Source: Gnetum montanum (Eukaryota; Streptophyta; Gnetopsida; Gnetales; Gnetaceae). From it: a stretch of 64,000 nucleotides of DNA. The notes beneath the pieces are model-generated. The model was not told the DNA's origin. It was given only the letters and a program-made list of their open reading frames with translations, and searched no databases. This document shows, one piece after another, positions 22,582 to 33,631 of this stretch. The stretch is taken from contig MNCI01001338.1 in the NCBI GenBank assembly GCA_015680685.1, positions 60,001-124,000 on the forward strand, given 5' to 3'. Both the position numbers and the translations under genes were made by a program. The stretch's first letter is position 1. Each line of letters begins with the position of its first letter.

Positions 22582-23452
22582 CTTATTCTCACTGTTATGC
22601 TCTTGATGGCTATGCCCAGATGTGGAAGGAAAGGGTGAGTGATGTGATGAAGGAGAAGAAGAAGGAGAATGATAGCCATGAAGATGCTTCTTACCTTCTC
22701 TTTGGCTGCTACAACCCCGATCATGATGATGATCCAAGTGCTTGTCCTTGTCATGTGTTGTTGTTTCCTTAGTGAATAGTTGGCATTCACGAGGATCAGA
22801 ACCAGGGTTGTGTATCGTAGAGCATAAGTTCTAATACCCCACCTCCTCACCATCATTAGGAGGGGGAACATAATTTGATAGAGAACCCGTTATAAGTGGT
22901 TCACCATCTCCAATTTCACTTAGGATGTGCGAGACCCCTTTGCCCTTCAACATGGTATGGTGGCTCTCTTGTCGTGAGTTCCTTATATGTTGTGTTGCTG
23001 TGGGATGATAATCCCTTGTGTCAAAATCACCTAAAACATATTTAGCATAGAGCTATGTCATGCCTATTTGTGCAAGAGCATGAAGAAGCTTGTTTGGGAC
23101 TGACCGATTTGGAGGTAACACTATGTTACCTTGCAAGTCTCTCCATCGCAGCTATTCATCTTGATGGAGGATAAAGTTAAAATCTAGTATGTACTCATCG
23201 GGATGAGTATACACTACCCGATGCTATTGAAAAACTAGTGGATTTTGGCTATGTGTTTTAGACTGCCAACTGTTTCTAGTATGATCCCTAGGTGGTGTAT
23301 TACTTTTATTCGAAGAAGAAGACATTGTTAATTTAATTCGGTGTGCTATTAACCGTTATATAAATTTTTTGTTTAATTAACCCTAAGGGTTCGTTTAAGC
23401 TCCCAATGATGTGGATAATTTCCTATGTTCTACTTAGCGCACAAACACTTAG

Positions 23453-23470
23453 TCCCTGGCAATGGTGCCA
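23453..23470 (-). other. Primer-binding site of Element 2 (tRNA-Asp type)
   Basis: The minus strand reads TGGCACCATTGCCAGGGA, one base after the LTR end. The Athila-type site complementary to tRNA-Asp is TGGCGCCGTTGCCGGGGA, so it differs at three positions, each G-to-A. Confidence 0.85.
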
Positions 23471-23471
23471 A

Positions 23472-24283
23472 TGATGAGTGGCCAGGTACCCCTACACTCA
23501 ACCATACGAATATGAGCATTGCACATGTGATCCGATTGAACTCTGCAAACTAAGTGCCTAAACGCCTTATGGAACACTTAAGGTTAATCATTCATTGTAT
23601 TCCCAAACTTACTTTTAGTTGTCACGGTTGTATGGTTAAGTAAGTCTGAGGTATATGATTTTTATATCTTTTCTATTTTATCTCCTATGCTAGTGAGGTG
23701 AAGGGTGAAGAGACTAATTGACTAACTTTAACTAACTAACTAAGCCTTAATTAACCTAGCATCAGCATTCGTTCCCACTTACCATTCACACCCTGAACTA
23801 ATGCAACCTTGGTTAGCAAACGCTAGTTGTTGCTGGGATCACCAAGTGTAACGCACGTGCTCGAAGTAATTGTACTGAGGCACTTAACTAGGAGATAAGG
23901 GTTGAAAGAGATTTAATGACTAATAAAGCATTTAAATGATGAATGATTAATAACAGTAAATAAAGTCCTAATTAGCCTAATCCATGCACTGCAAGGTTTA
24001 TCCAAGAAGTTTATCTTTATTTCCGTACACAAACTTGAATTCAAGTACAATATTTGCTCGAATAAAGATCCATTCACTTTGGAGTTTCTACTGCGGGCAC
24101 ATGAAAATTAATCTATCTCTGAAGAGGTAAAACTGCTAGAGTTTTGCTACGGTCTAGACCTAGATGAGAAACAAGGGAGAGTCACCTCTTATTTATAGAC
24201 TTGATGGCACACTGCGATATCACGTATGTGATATCACGGGGGACAATGCAATATCGCGGCCAATGCGATATCACATCCCATCA
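23472..24283 (-). mobile_element. 5' LTR of Element 2
   Basis: The 812-bp LTR runs TGATGAGTGGCCAGG ... CCCATCA. The minus-strand TATA is at about 24188-24195, with GATATCACGTATGTGATATC and GATGCGATATCACATC-type palindromes upstream of it. It differs from the 3' LTR mostly by transitions. Confidence 0.9.
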
Positions 24284-24288
24284 CATAG

Positions 24289-26436
24289 TCACGTGGAGAG
24301 ATTGGCTATTGGATGTAATAGCCAGATGGATCCGGTTGCCGGTAAGGGTATTGTTGCCTTGGTGGTGGCATCCCCCATGACTGTGGGTATTGCCACTACT
24401 GGTGTTGATCAATAGGTTGTGGTAGAGTTCCACTTGGGTAATATGTTAAAGGTTGGTGGAACTACCTTGGGTTACCTTGGGGATAAGGTAACCGTTGGGG
24501 TGTTTGCTATTTGTTAAGTCTTGGTTTGAGTGCATACACCCCAAACTCTTGTAGATGTGAGATTACTGGGCAACATCCCTTAGGATGGTCGTATTGGCAT
24601 ATCTCACATCCACCGTCATTGTCCATATCAAAATCCACAACCTCTTTGGTGATGGCCATTTTACCCTTACCTTTGCTACGTGCATGGTCCAAATCCCTCT
24701 TTTTCTTTTTATCATAGTCACTACCTCACTCCTTAGACTCCTCTACGATTTTGAAAATAGTTTCAAATCTCCTATCTAAGGAGTTCCACATTTGGTCTAC
24801 CTTTTCCAACACTTCTATTGTTAATTTTTGATTTTGCTATTCACCATCTCTTTGAGTCGTGACTCTTCCTCCTCCTCACAGAATCTCACTCCCATTTTTC
24901 AGAGGGAAGGATCATAGTTGTACTCTTCTACACGTTCTCTCTTATGTAGCTCCCCTTCTTCCTTGGCTACTTGCTCCAACGATCTATGAACCTAATGGGA
25001 CCTAAGCTCTGATAATCTCCCTTGGGCATATGTTCCAAGGGTTCTCCTGGTTTCATGCCTAAGCCCATCTACGAGATGACATAGTTGATCCTGTTGTGCA
25101 TAACCATGGCCCCGGAAAAAATGTAATAGTGCATAATAATGGCCCATGGTAGCATCCAAGGGTTCATGATTTCCCTGCTTCCATCCTTGGATTTGCTTTC
25201 ATAGGTTGGACACCCATGAGTACATTTGATATTTATCATTAAACAGTTCTAGCATCATACTCCACCTTTGAATGGATTTTGATTCTAAGGACTAGTACCA
25301 GGTTTCTGCCTCTTTCATCAATGTCCTTGGGAACAACTTTTATTTTTGCCACTCATTCTTAATTTTTTGCAAGGCACATGCATCTTAAAATGCTTGTAAG
25401 TGGTACTAAGGATCAGTATTGTATCCTCCCTAAAATCATGGGATGTTATTCATGTCTAGTCTCTTGATCCTGCTATCTTTTTGGTGTCTTGTGGGTATTC
25501 TTACAGCCTCCATGATGTATAACATGCTTCAGGTTGCAAGTAGGGGTTCTTCATGGTCATTTTGTTCGTAGCGTTTGTTATGTCTACACGGTTCCCTACT
25601 TTTCCTTCTTCTAGGTTGTGATTCTCTAGAATGCCCTTGTCCTCGTTCTCAACTCTCTCGTTAAGGTTTCTCACTTTGTTTATCTTTATCCTCATAGTTA
25701 GGTTCCTTATGATTGCATCCTGATATAGAAAGAGAGGGTGAATGTGATGATGAAGATGAAGAGGAAGGAGAACCATCACCATGACGATGTTTCCTACCTT
25801 CTCTTCGGTGGTCTTGGCCCTGATCATGATTACGATCAGACTTCCCACCCTTATCATGTGTTTGTGTTCCCTTGTTGAACACTTGGTCTTCGTGGGAATC
25901 AAAACCAAGGTTGTGAATCGTAGAGTGAAGGTTTTGATATACCACCTCCTCACCATTGTTAGGAGGGGGAACATCGTTTTGTGGAGAACCTATTGAAATA
26001 GGTTCACCACTCTTAATTTTCCTTAAGACGGGTGGAGCGTTATGGGGTCCTTTGCCCTTCAACGATGTATAGTATCTCTCCTGTTGCAAGTCCCTTTCAT
26101 GTTGCGCTTCTATGGGATGGTAGTCCCTTGTGTCATAATCACATGTAATGTACTCTACATATAACTGTGGCATGCCTATTTGTGTGAGAGCATGAAGGAG
26201 CATGTTGGGGACTGCTCGGTCTAGGGGCAACACTATGTACCCTCCAAGTCTCTCCAATGCAGTTGTTCGTCTTGATGGAGAATAAAGGTAAAGCTGGGTA
26301 TATATTCATCGTGATGAATATATACCACATGGAATTTTTGAGGAACTGGCAAATCTTGGTTACGTATGTTGTGCCGATGACTGTCTCTAGTGTTGGTCCT
26401 AGGCGGTGAAATGCTTTTGTGCGAAGAAGAAGACAT
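24289..26436 (-). pseudogene. gag: Element 1 gag, 5' portion
   Basis: The ATG is at 26434-26436 (MSSSSHKSISPP). The N-terminal region is charged and Ser/His-rich (25501-26257). The gag core lies at about 25470-24960, with WYxSLESKSIQRW, MLELFNDKYQMYSWVSNL, QIQGWKQGNHEPLDATMGH and LVDGLRHETRRTLGTYAQGR. The zinc-like motif CEICQYDHPKGCCP with HLQEFGVYAL is at about 24610-24540. A Pro/Gly/Tyr/His-rich linker runs to 24289, where Element 2 interrupts it. The continuation is at 13407 and below. Several stops and frame changes are present. Confidence 0.82.
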
Positions 26437-26563
26437 TTTTGTCCTGTTCAGTGTGCTATTTACCATTGCCTAATTTTTCTTTTGATCAACCCTAAGGGTT
26501 CATTCTAGCATCCCAATGATGTGAGTGATTTCCTATGTTCTATGTAGCACACAAACAACTAAG

Positions 26564-26581
26564 TCCTTGGCAACAGCACCA
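26564..26581 (-). other. Primer-binding site of Element 1 (tRNA-Asp type)
   Basis: The minus strand reads TGGTGCTGTTGCCAAGGA one base after the LTR end. It matches the Athila tRNA-Asp-type site except for C-to-T and G-to-A changes. Confidence 0.82.
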
Positions 26582-26582
26582 A

Positions 26583-27407
26583 TGATGAGTGGCGAGGTAC
26601 CCCTACACTCAACCGTACGAATACGAGCGTCTCACACACGATCCGGTCAAACTCTAAGGACTAAGTGCTTATGCACCTTAATGAAATACTTAAGGTTAAT
26701 CAATCGTTGTATTCCCAAACTTACTTGTATTTTCATGGTCGTATGGGTAAGTCAGCTTGAGGTATATGATTTTTATATCTTTTATCTTTTTAATGTCCTA
26801 TGTTAAGAGGGGAGGTAAAGAGAACTAAATGACTACCTTTCATTAACTATTCACTAACTAAGTTTTAATTATCCTAGCACCAGCATCCATTTCCACTTGT
26901 TGCACACACCCTGAACCAGTGCAATGCTACTAGGATTAACAAATGCTACTCATTACTGGGTTATCAAGCGTTACACACGTGCTCGTAGTGGTCGTACTGA
27001 GTGCACTTAACTAGGAGAGTCAAGGGTTGAGAGAGATTACTTATCTAGGAAAGCATTTAAACATTTAACAATAATTAAATCCTATTTAGCTTAGTGCACA
27101 TACTGCAAGGTTTATTAGAAAGTTCGTCTTTATTACTGTACACAAATGTGTGCTTAGGTACAATTTGCTCAAATAAAGATCTGTTTACTTTAAGACTCCT
27201 ATTGTGGGCACATGGAAATTATTCTAACTCTGGAATGGTAAAATTGCTATAGTTTGGCTAAGGATCTAAGTCTAGATACCTAAAATAGGGAAAGCCACCT
27301 CTTATTTATAGACATTGTGGTAGGTTGCGATATCGCGTATGCGATATTGCAAGGGTGGATGCAATATCGCGAATGTGATATCATGTACGCAATATCATGG
27401 CTCATCA
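26583..27407 (-). mobile_element. 5' LTR of Element 1
   Basis: The 825-bp LTR runs TGATGAGTGGCGAGG ... GCTCATCA. Near the TATA it holds GATATCGCGTATGCGATATT, GCAATATCGCGAATGTGATA and TCATGTACGCAATATC, one palindrome unit more than the 3' LTR. That accounts for the 27-bp length difference. Confidence 0.9.
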
Positions 27408-27412
27408 CTTAC

Positions 27413-28547
27413 CATAACTTGCTCCAATGAGAAAAGCTCTTCATTTTTTGTTTCATGAGGTACATTAAGGACCATAATAGGAGGTTTTCCATTTTTTTGA
27501 CCTTGGATGTGATTGTCATATAATGCCAAGAATTGAGGATAAGTCCTCTTAGAATGTTGCATTGTGTTATGGAGGTGGCAATAATTATCATTAACTGATG
27601 AACTTGGCTTTTTTGGTTGTATAAGATCCTTCTTGTTATTTCGCTCTAGTTCAACTACTTCGTTGGAAAGTTTTTGAAGTGAAGTTAATATCTAGGTCAT
27701 TTGATCCTGAGTTTGAGTTGAGGGTTTAGTAGGATTGGATATCCCATGTGGATTTACGATTGATTGGATTAAGGTCTTTGATTGATCATCATTCAAATGA
27801 GTGTTAGGTGATAGGAATGAAGAAGATGTGGGATCTTGAAAGTAATTGTTTGTAGGTTGAGTCAGTTGAAGGGGAATGGGAGTTTGAAACATAGTATTGG
27901 CCATTGGGAAAGATCGTAGAGGTAGAGGGTTAGATTGCATGGGATTACTAATGCTCATAATCCCAAACTGGGTTTGAATGCTGTTCTAGCTCCATGGCTT
28001 TAGCCATTACTCCCTATATTTCCATTATGTTTGAATCAGATTTGATGGCATAGGCAAAGAATGGATCAATGGTAGAAAGGTAAAAGTTGAGGATGCCATT
28101 GGGTTGTGGATGCATCTCACTTGGCACATAGGCTAGCTAGTGAAGGAATCTTAGGTTGTAATCCCAGACGTTTTCCCTAGGTAGGTTTCTTAAGCTTGTG
28201 AATTTACTTGATGCTATGGTAGGGCTAGTGAATTTGTCAAATTGAATCAAAAACTTATTTTTGAACTCCTGCCAAGAGGCAATGGAAGCATTGGGGAGCA
28301 TTAAGAACCATTCAGTAGCCTTACTCTGGAAATTTGTCACAAATACTCTACATGCCACATCATTTTGGACAATATTGTGGATCTCAAGTAAGGGTTCAAA
28401 CCATTGTATATGTTGGCGGGCATTGCTAGTAATGTTTGTGGGATTGAAAAATAAATTTATATTTTCAAGTGATTTTGGGATATTGTGATAATTAGTGAAG
28501 TTGAAGGGGTTGCCAACGAAGGGAGTTGGGGGTTGATTAGCTACCAT
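27413..28547 (-). pseudogene. gag: Element B gag, 5' portion
   Basis: The ATG is at 28545-28547. The N-terminus MVANQPPTPFVGNPFNF is followed by a gag core with HIQWFEPLLEIHNIVQNDVA, KATEWFLMLPNASIASWQEF, FLIQFDKFTSPTIASSKF and LPRENVWDYNLRFLH. Then come a Pro/Ser/Asn/Gln-rich linker (27958-27692) and a His/Cys cluster (about 27600-27540) in the place of a zinc knuckle. It continues after the Element 1 insertion at 9499. B' (33632-34880) is a close relative on the opposite strand. Confidence 0.8.
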
Positions 28548-29517
28548 CCTAGTTCAAGTTCTCTTAGGAATAAAACTTGGAAAATGTGAAGCTTGTTATT
28601 TCCTTGATGTGAAGACATGAGTGACTAGTTGGTTAGAAGAAAAGCAGATTTCACTCATAAAACAAAACTATAAAATATAATTGTTAGAATGAAACTATAA
28701 AATTGCATAAAAAGAAAAGAAAATACTAAAATAATAATTTTTTGGTAAAAAAAACCTCTAAAATATGCTATATTTTTTTGAAAAGAAAAATAAATGTATA
28801 AAATTGCAATACTTGTAAAATTAAAAGGGAAATAGTAAAATGCAAAATTTTAGAAAAAATAGATTTAAAATTGCATAACTAAATAAAACCACCTTACCTA
28901 TTCTAGGACTAAGGTAAGGACCGCCAAAAAAAAATTCAAAAATGGGATTGAGAAACAAGGGGTTGTTCTTTTTTAAAAAAGAAGGGATTAAAGAAAAATG
29001 GGTGATCAGACCAAAAAGTTTTAAAGAAATGAACTTTTGAGAACAGGAAATAAAGGGCTTGAAAATTCTGTAAAAAGCTTTTTCAAAATAATGGCTGAAA
29101 ATAGAAATTTTAAATAAAACAAGTTTGAAATGAGAAAAATGAAATTTTTGGGAAAAAAAATAGGGATTGGAAAAGGACAAAAAAATAAATATTTTAGAAA
29201 ATGGGATAATAAAGGTAAGAGAGATGGCCCTCTTTCTAGCACCAAAAAGGAGTTGATGCATAAATTTTAGTCACACCAACACTGGGAAAGAAAACTGGTT
29301 TTAAGAGACTATTGTCTAGGATGCCTCCTGTATGGGTAGGGAAACCTAAAAATAGTCTTAGTTGGAGAGGGTTACATGGCCTTTTGAAAATAATAAACTA
29401 AAAATAAATCTGGAATTTAAATTAAATAATTATTTTCAATACAATAAGTAACTAAAAGAAATGAATTTTCCCTAGTCTTGTTGATGCTGCCAGTCCATAA
29501 CTACCGATGGTGTCCAC
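28548..29517 (-). other. Element B leader and tentative primer-binding site
   Basis: This is AT-rich noncoding leader. Next to the LTR the minus strand reads TGGACACCATCGGTAGTTA, the likely primer site (B' has TGGATACCATCGGTAGTCA). TTTTTGGTGCTAGAAAGAGG lies near 29245, a block related to that in F. ORFs here (28821-29261) are low-complexity Phe/Leu readings of poly-A/T sequence. Confidence 0.5.
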
Positions 29518-30309
29518 TGTTGGGTAGGAAGACTATGATCATTATGAGAGAGGTAGAGAGAGAGAAAGAGAGAAAGAGAGACTACCCACCATAGTCCACA
29601 CAAGGCATCAACTGTGATTCTCAAAGCCTACCGCCATCTGCCACCTTTTGTGCATCACTGTAGAGAGGAAGATCATCCACCCACATCTACACCACCGAGA
29701 CAAGCTACCGACCCAAATAAAACTACACATCTCACATCTTGCACATGGGCTACGCTACTTGCATTATTGTAGATAGAAATGAGAGAGAGAGAACCCTCTT
29801 GTTATTACCAAGAAGACCCACAAGGATCTGATTTTGAGCTATTGGCTCTTACTTTCGACCCTCTTCAAAGATCAACTGGAAGCCTATAAAAAAAGAAAAT
29901 AAAGGAGGAAACCACTACCTTTAGAGAGGAAGTCACCGCTCAAGATTGATAGAAAGAGCACCCCCCACACCCCCCCCCCTAGGATTTGATGTTTGACCCT
30001 CTTTGCTCTGAGACCCCCCCTTTGAAGACTGCCTTTGCTGCCATTTTATAGAACTGTGATGCAAGCTTGTAATTCTTGCAATTAAATCCCATGTCCTCCA
30101 CCATGAATGCACATAACAGCCATGAAGTAATTGCCACCATGTTCTACTTGTAACATGCACCACTAATGATTGTAACTGCCACCATGAATGGCCACCACCC
30201 AGTAGTTCAAATGCCACTACTCACATGATTTTTACTGTGGTTATTAAGAGAGAAATAGAGACATTCATAAGCATGACCCCATGAAAGCATGGGAGTGTGG
30301 ACATCAACA
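29518..30309 (-). mobile_element. 5' LTR of Element B
   Basis: The 792-bp LTR begins TGTTGATGTCCACACTCCC and ends CTACCCAACA on the minus strand. It aligns end to end with the plus-strand LTR of B' (31803-32590). It contains a GA-rich microsatellite (about 29546-29580) and a C-rich run (about 29960-29980). Confidence 0.8.
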
Positions 30310-31802
30310 TGTTCATGGCACAAGATGTTGCTACTGGCTCAAAGACCTTGGAATTGATCCTTCAAACTCATTAAACGATAAATTCAAATGTTGCAGGTTG
30401 TTGCAACCTCCAAGATCATATGGAACAGTGTCATTGATTTTATTTGTTGAAACATTTATGGCTTTAGTGTGAATCATCTTACCAATTTCTGCTAGAAATC
30501 TTTCATGCAAGGAATTATGTGACAAATTGAAGTAGATTTGAATGTTGTAGAGATTTTCCACTTTCGATGGGATGGAGCCATCGAACTTATTTGAAGAAAG
30601 GTCCAGCAGCTCTAAATTATTACATTGTCCTAACCTAGAAGGAATGGTACCTGAAAAGGTTATTATGAACCATGACTAAATGTCTTAGATTTTTCAGGTT
30701 ACCAATTGCATCAAGAATTCCCCCCAACAAGTAGTTATTTTGGAGTGAAAGCTCATACAGAGTAGAGGTAAGGCTCCTAATTTTGGAGGGTATGTTGCCT
30801 TGCAATTGGTTGTTCCCTAGAGAAATTCTCTGAATTTTCTTGATTTCTCCCATCGACCCAGAAATATGACCTGAGAGCTTGTTCTTAGACAAATCAAGAC
30901 TTATCAAGTTTTCTAGGCTTGCCAAGGCCTTCCAAGTGATGGACCACATATAAAGGTTCCATTCAAAAGTAGTTTTGATAAGTTGAGTGGGAACACTTTT
31001 GGCAACATCCAAAACATTTAAGCTAAAGCCATCATTTACAAGATGATTGGACATTACATTGAAAACAATTAGCGGCAACCTTCCAAGTTGCAGAGGAATG
31101 ACTCTCGTTAGTTGATTTTCATCAAATACAAGTTTACGAAGATTGCTATAGTTCCCTAAAGATGGGGGAATGCTTCCTATCATGTTGTTTTTCCACAAGT
31201 AGAGAAGAGATAGGGTTTTTAGCGTGCCCGGCTGAGAAGGAACATAGCCTGTAAAAGCATTTTGATGCATGTCTACATAGCCAAGTACAAACATGTTACC
31301 AACTGATTTAGGGATATCACTAGCCAATTCAAGATTTTTGAAAACAAACAAAATTATAAGATTCTTTAGCTTGCAAATTTCTTGTGGTAATGTGCTGGTT
31401 ATGGGAGTGTGAGAAATGTACAATTGTTCTAGAGAAGAGAGGTTTCCTAAGGAAGATGGAATAGAACCGAAGAGATTGTTTGTCGGGAGGACAAGGACCT
31501 ATAGACAAGACATGTGGTCAATGTTGAGAGGAATTCCACCATGCAAGTTATTCTGTGCAATGGAAAATATTTGCAACTATGTAAGGTTTGTAAATGTGTC
31601 AAGAATGGTTGCCTGGAGCCTATTTTTACATAGATACAAAGTTTGTAGGTTTTTCAAGATGCCTAGCTAGGGAGGAATTGTCCCATGAAATGAATTATTG
31701 CAAAGATTTAGGTGAGCAAACGGTGATATTGTACCTTGGATATGCATGCTGTAAAGATCAAGCTTCAGCACTCTGTTAGTTGAATTGCATTCAACATGAC
31801 TT
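30310..31802 (-). pseudogene. LRR receptor-like ectodomain pseudogene fragment
   Basis: The minus strand reads a continuous series of about 16 plant-type leucine-rich repeats (LxxLxxLxLxxNxLxGxIP). It starts at 31790 with VECNSTNRVLKLDLYSMHI (the first repeat, usually preceded by W-x-G-V-x-C). It passes through NNLFGSIPSSLGNLSSLEQL, KNNMIGSIPPSLGNYSNL and LDLSKNKLSGHI, and ends at LNLSFNEFEGSIPRSLSQ near 30331. Such ectodomains belong to LRR receptor kinases or receptor-like proteins at the cell surface. There are four in-frame stops between 31423 and 31760 and a one-base insertion near 30655. The membrane span and kinase are absent. Both ends abut LTRs. Confidence 0.88.
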
Positions 31803-32590
31803 TGTTGATGTCAACACTCCCATACTCTCATGGGTCCATGATTATCAACATCTCTATTCCTCTCTCTTAATAACCATAGTAAAAATCATGTGAGTGGTGG
31901 GCATTTAAATTGTTAGGTGGTGGTCATTGATGGTGGTGGTTTTGGACATTAGTGGCAGATGTTTCGGAAGTTATGGACATAGTGGACACTTAAATTGGAG
32001 AACTTGGGCATTATTACACAAGAAGTGATGGCAGTTTCTGTAGTCATTACATGAAACATGGGCATCATTATGGATGGCTACAGTGGTTATAAACCCAGGG
32101 GGAAGGGCTCTTCCGATGAGTTCAAAAGCAGCTTTTTCTAGGAGTCTAAAAGGCCTTTGGCAATTAGTCTTAAGGGGGCAGCTTCCTCTCCACTAAGCAA
32201 CGGTTCCCTTTTTTCTTTTCTTTTTTTAATAGGCTTCCAGTTGATCTTCAAGAAGGGTCCAAAGTAGGAGCTAGTAGCTCAAAATCAAATCCTTGAGGGT
32301 CTTCTCAGCAATGGTAGGAGGGTTCTTTCTCTCTTCTTTCTATTTGCCAAAACACAAGCAGTGAAGCCCATTTATTTAGGATGTGAGACATGTGATTTTC
32401 TTTGGGCTGACAACTTGTCTCGGTGGTGTAGACATGGGTGGATGGTCTTCCTCTATATGATGGTGCATAAAATGTGGTAGACAATGGCAAGCTTTAAGGA
32501 CTGCAGTTACAACCCTATGCATACTACGATGGGTAGTCTCTTTTTCTCTCTCTCCCTCTCTCACGACAATCCCGTACTTCCTACCCAGTA
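31803..32590 (+). mobile_element. 5' LTR of Element B'
   Basis: The 788-bp LTR starts TGTTGATGTCAACACTCCC, whose first 14 bp are themselves an inverted repeat, and ends CTACCCAGTA. Primer-site-like TGGATACCATCGGTAGTCA follows at 32592. It is head-to-head with the B LTR across the LRR fragment. The adjacent 5 bp (GACTT) differs from that next to B (TGTTC), so the two are independent insertions. Confidence 0.8.
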
Positions 32591-33631
32591 GTGGATACCA
32601 TCGGTAGTCACAGATCGGAAATGTGAGCGGGACCAAGGAAAATTCATTTATTTTAGTTACTTATTGTATTTTTAACTTTGAGATAGTTCTTCAATTTAAA
32701 TTCAGATTCATTTACTTTAAAATTTGATTTCTTTGGTTTGGTTTGCTATTTTAAAACAACCACATAACCCTCTCTAGTTGAGACTATTCTTGGGTTTCCA
32801 AACCCATATGGGAGGTGCCCTGGGCAATAGTCTTCTAAAATGAGTTTTCTTTCCCAATGTTGGTGCAACCAAAATTTATGCATCAACACCTTTTTGGCAC
32901 TAAAAGGACAACCTTTCTCCCACTTTTTTTCTATCATCTTTTCTTGCCATTTTTCTAACCATTGCTATCCCATTTTCTAAAATATCTATTTTTTGTCCTT
33001 TTCTAGCCTACATTCTATTTTATTTCCTAAAAATTTCATTTTCTTTGTTTCAAACTTATTTTCAGCCATTACCTTGAAAAATATTTTTAAAGAATTTTCA
33101 AGCCCTTTATTTTTTGTTCTCAAAAGTTCTTTTTGAAAAAGAAAATTTTGGGTCTCATTACCCATTTTCTTTAATCCTTTTTTTAAAAAAAAAAATTCCT
33201 CATTTCTCTATCTCATTTTTGGATTTTTGTTTTGGCGATCCTTACCTTAGTCCTAGGATAGGTAATGTGGTTTTATTATGCAATTTTAAATTTATTTTTC
33301 TAAAATTTTGCATTTTACTGTTTGCCTTTTTTTTAAGTATTGCAATTTTATACATCTATTTTTCTTTTCAAAAAAAAAAGAGAGTCTTTTTTTCTTAAAA
33401 AAATATAGCATATTTCAAAGTTTTTCTTCTTTAGCAAAAAAATTATTATTTCAATATTTTCTTTTCTTTTACACAATTTTATAGTTTTATTCTAATAATT
33501 ATATTTTATAGTTTTGTTTTATAAGTGAACTCCCCTCTACTTCTAATTGACCAATTACCCACCACTTTACTTTAACAAAGCAATGAGCCTCATGTTTTTC
33601 AAGTTTTATTCTTAGGAGAACTTGGACTAGG
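32591..33631 (+). other. Element B' leader
   Basis: This AT-rich noncoding leader is homologous, inverted, to 28548-29517. It includes the decayed TTTTTGGCACTAAAAGGAC block near 32889. I see no gene; the ORF at 33114-33398 is a low-complexity reading of T-rich sequence. Confidence 0.6.

Larger units (their letters stand above)
18971..23325 (-). pseudogene. gag: Element 2 gag and protease (split by solo LTR)
   Basis: The start is ATGTCTTCTTCTTCG at 23325. The N-terminal part (23325-22587) precedes the solo LTR. The gag core (about 21423-20940) has MLELFNNKYQTYSRVSNLRK, QIQGWKQGNHEPLDVIMGG and LIDGLRHETRRTLGTYAQGR. A zinc-like motif CETYQYDHPKGCCP is near 20550. A Pro/Gln/Tyr-rich linker (20229-19990) leads to the protease: YLQVAGIEPHKALLDSSSRV, NLISQ, then FPRIMGRAWLSTIDACLG. 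The frame ends in the pre-RT linker (19244-18978). The protease site reads DSS. Several stops are present. Confidence 0.85.
13413..24283 (-). mobile_element. Element 2: Athila-like LTR retrotransposon with near-complete gag-pro-pol
   Basis: Both LTRs (814 and 812 bp), primer site, gag, protease, RT, RNase H, integrase and a 1.9-kb 3' region are present in order on the minus strand. The flanking duplication CAGAG (13408-13412) versus CATAG (24284-24288) differs by one base. The interrupted host frame is the gag of Element 1: the flanks align to the homologous stretch of Element 2 itself near 20210-20260. A solo LTR (21628-22581) sits in its gag. Without that, the element is about 9.9 kb. All ORFs carry stops. 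Confidence 0.92.
9505..27407 (-). mobile_element. Element 1: Athila-like LTR retrotransposon, pol-deleted, containing Element 2
   Basis: The flanking 5-bp duplication CTTAC (9500-9504 and 27408-27412) is perfect. Both LTRs are present (825 bp 5', 798 bp 3'), along with a tRNA-Asp-type primer site, gag (24289-26436 plus 13407 downward), a protease and a conserved 3' region. Nearly all of RT, RNase H and integrase is missing: sequence matching the integrase tail of Element 2 (about 16250-16315) joins, near 12275, sequence matching the protease/RT linker (about 19090-19200). Element 2 sits in its gag. Removing Element 2 leaves about 7.0 kb. Confidence 0.9.

Noticed and set aside
22536-22871. 111-codon minus ORF crossing the solo LTR edge
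   Set aside because: It is an accidental frame spanning the 22581 insertion boundary. The gag reading of Element 2 is in another frame.
28821-29261. 146-codon hydrophobic ORF
   Set aside because: It is a Phe/Leu/Ile-rich reading of A/T-rich leader sequence. The homologous leader of B' is broken in this frame.
30331-31423. Functional LRR receptor gene
   Set aside because: There are four stops, a one-base insertion near 30655 and no membrane or kinase part, and it is hemmed in by LTRs.
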